Positions 63,701 to 64,000 of a stretch of 64,000 nucleotides of DNA are shown here, piece by piece. How positions within the stretch are numbered: position 1 is the stretch's first letter; every line of letters starts with the position of its first letter. Origin of the DNA: a bacterium (GTDB lineage: Bacteria > Planctomycetota > Planctomycetia > Planctomycetales > Planctomycetaceae); contig WGMU01000019.1 in assembly GCA_016124895.1 (NCBI GenBank), positions 62,001 through 126,000 of the forward strand, read 5' to 3'. Below the pieces are notes generated by a model. That model saw only the letters and a list, made by a program, of their open reading frames with translations, was not told the origin of the DNA and searched no databases. The position numbers and the translations under genes were made by a program.

Positions 63701-63798
63701 ACAAAGTCGACCTTTTCGCCCGACGGTTCAGCGGCAGCCGCGGGCACCGTCAGACCGAGCAGCGTCGCGGCGAGAATGATCGACCGTCGCGTTGCCAT
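60703..63798 (-). CDS. Exported PSD1-type protein with cytochrome c domain (PSCyt1, DUF1549, DUF1553)
   Basis: 1031 residues. A signal peptide ([18 protein letters not shown]) is followed by a PSCyt1 domain with haem motif [14 protein letters not shown] and the downstream Met region [15 protein letters not shown]. DUF1549/PSCyt2 at about 155-365 has [38 protein letters not shown] and a second haem-type motif [12 protein letters not shown]. A Glu/Ala/Lys coiled stretch and a jelly-roll-like insert lie at about 370-650. DUF1553 at about 700-990 has [14 protein letters not shown] and [23 protein letters not shown]. These planctomycete proteins are thought to oxidise or degrade polymers; the real reaction is unknown. 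The operon partner is the TIM-barrel protein. Confidence 0.93.
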   Translation of the reverse strand: [1031 protein letters not shown]

Positions 63799-63834
63799 GA
63801 TCAGCTCCGTTTCTCATTTCGAGGTGGGCAGGTT

Positions 63835-63973
63835 CTGACGCAAAGCCGCGAAGACGCAAAGGAGCGCAAAGTTGGAGATGAGCATTCGCACGTGACGTCC
63901 GACTTAATTGCAGGCTCTCTGATTGTTATTGTTTTTCTTTGCGAACCTCTGCGTCTTCGCGACGTTGCGTCAG
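63835..63973. repeat. MITE-like inverted repeat (GACGCAAAG family)
   Basis: The arms 63835-63871 and 63937-63973 are 37-base inverted copies with about five mismatches (left arm begins CTGACGCAAAGCCGCGAAGA), enclosing 65 AT-richer bases. Units built on CGCAAAG/CGAAGACGCAAAG words are widespread bacterial intergenic repeats. It lies upstream of the PSD1 gene, about 37 bases from its start codon, and could influence its promoter. Confidence 0.8.
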
Positions 63974-64000
63974 CTCAGCGTTTGCCGCGTTTCATGCGGC

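Overview
The window looks like a chromosomal segment of a planctomycete (phylum Planctomycetota). Pointers are two DUF1501 proteins, a PSD1-type protein (PSCyt1/DUF1549/DUF1553) with CxxCH haem sites, a DUF1080 protein, an HTTM protein, a fused SecDF, many signal-peptide-bearing hypothetical proteins, high GC and loose spacing on both strands. No rRNA, tRNA or CRISPR array was recognised.

Layout. 1-4.7 kb: tgt (5' truncated by the window edge), yajC, secDF, then a strong terminator. 5-12.7 kb: a secreted FKBP isomerase, a small secreted Cys-rich repeat protein, a DUF1080 protein, a secreted isochorismatase-ThuA fusion, and an HTTM membrane protein whose upstream partner gene has a terminator hairpin in its leader. 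13-31.2 kb: a stress island with an ANTAR response regulator, an NtrC-type response regulator, three universal stress proteins, a beta-CASP nuclease-LOG fusion, a P2-type ATPase, a CNB-domain protein, Hsp20, a BON protein, a zinc alcohol dehydrogenase without its structural zinc site, an APH/AAA kinase fusion, a cytochrome c'-like protein and membrane proteins. 31.4-35.9 kb: DUF1501, panC, a second LOG protein, a STAS protein and a membrane protein. 36.3-38.2 kb: a lower-GC orphan gene, a RAYT transposase bounded by 23-bp inverted repeats, and a DUF1801 protein. 38.5-43 kb: pspA downstream of a 1213-residue polytopic membrane protein. 43.3-48.3 kb: DUF1501, a TIGR04282 glycosyltransferase, a GNAT and a GAF-type sigma-54 activator. 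48.6-58.7 kb: two giant exported proteins in tandem. 58.8-63.8 kb: galU, a Tat-exported sugar isomerase-like protein and a PSD1 protein. The last 170 bases hold a MITE-like inverted repeat.

The most interesting system is the 13-31 kb island. Upstream of nearly every transcription unit there, in the correct orientation, I can read a sigma-54 type -24/-12 element (GG-N10-GC, close to TGGCAC-N5-TTGC), eleven in all, including a perfect match before the ANTAR/NtrC regulator pair. The gene content (Usp, Hsp20, P2 ATPase, APH/AAA fusion) parallels the mycobacterial DosR dormancy regulon, but here the island appears to be wired to sigma-54 and its own NtrC-type activator. No histidine kinase is encoded in the window. 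The functional reading is inference; the promoter elements and gene families are read from the sequence.
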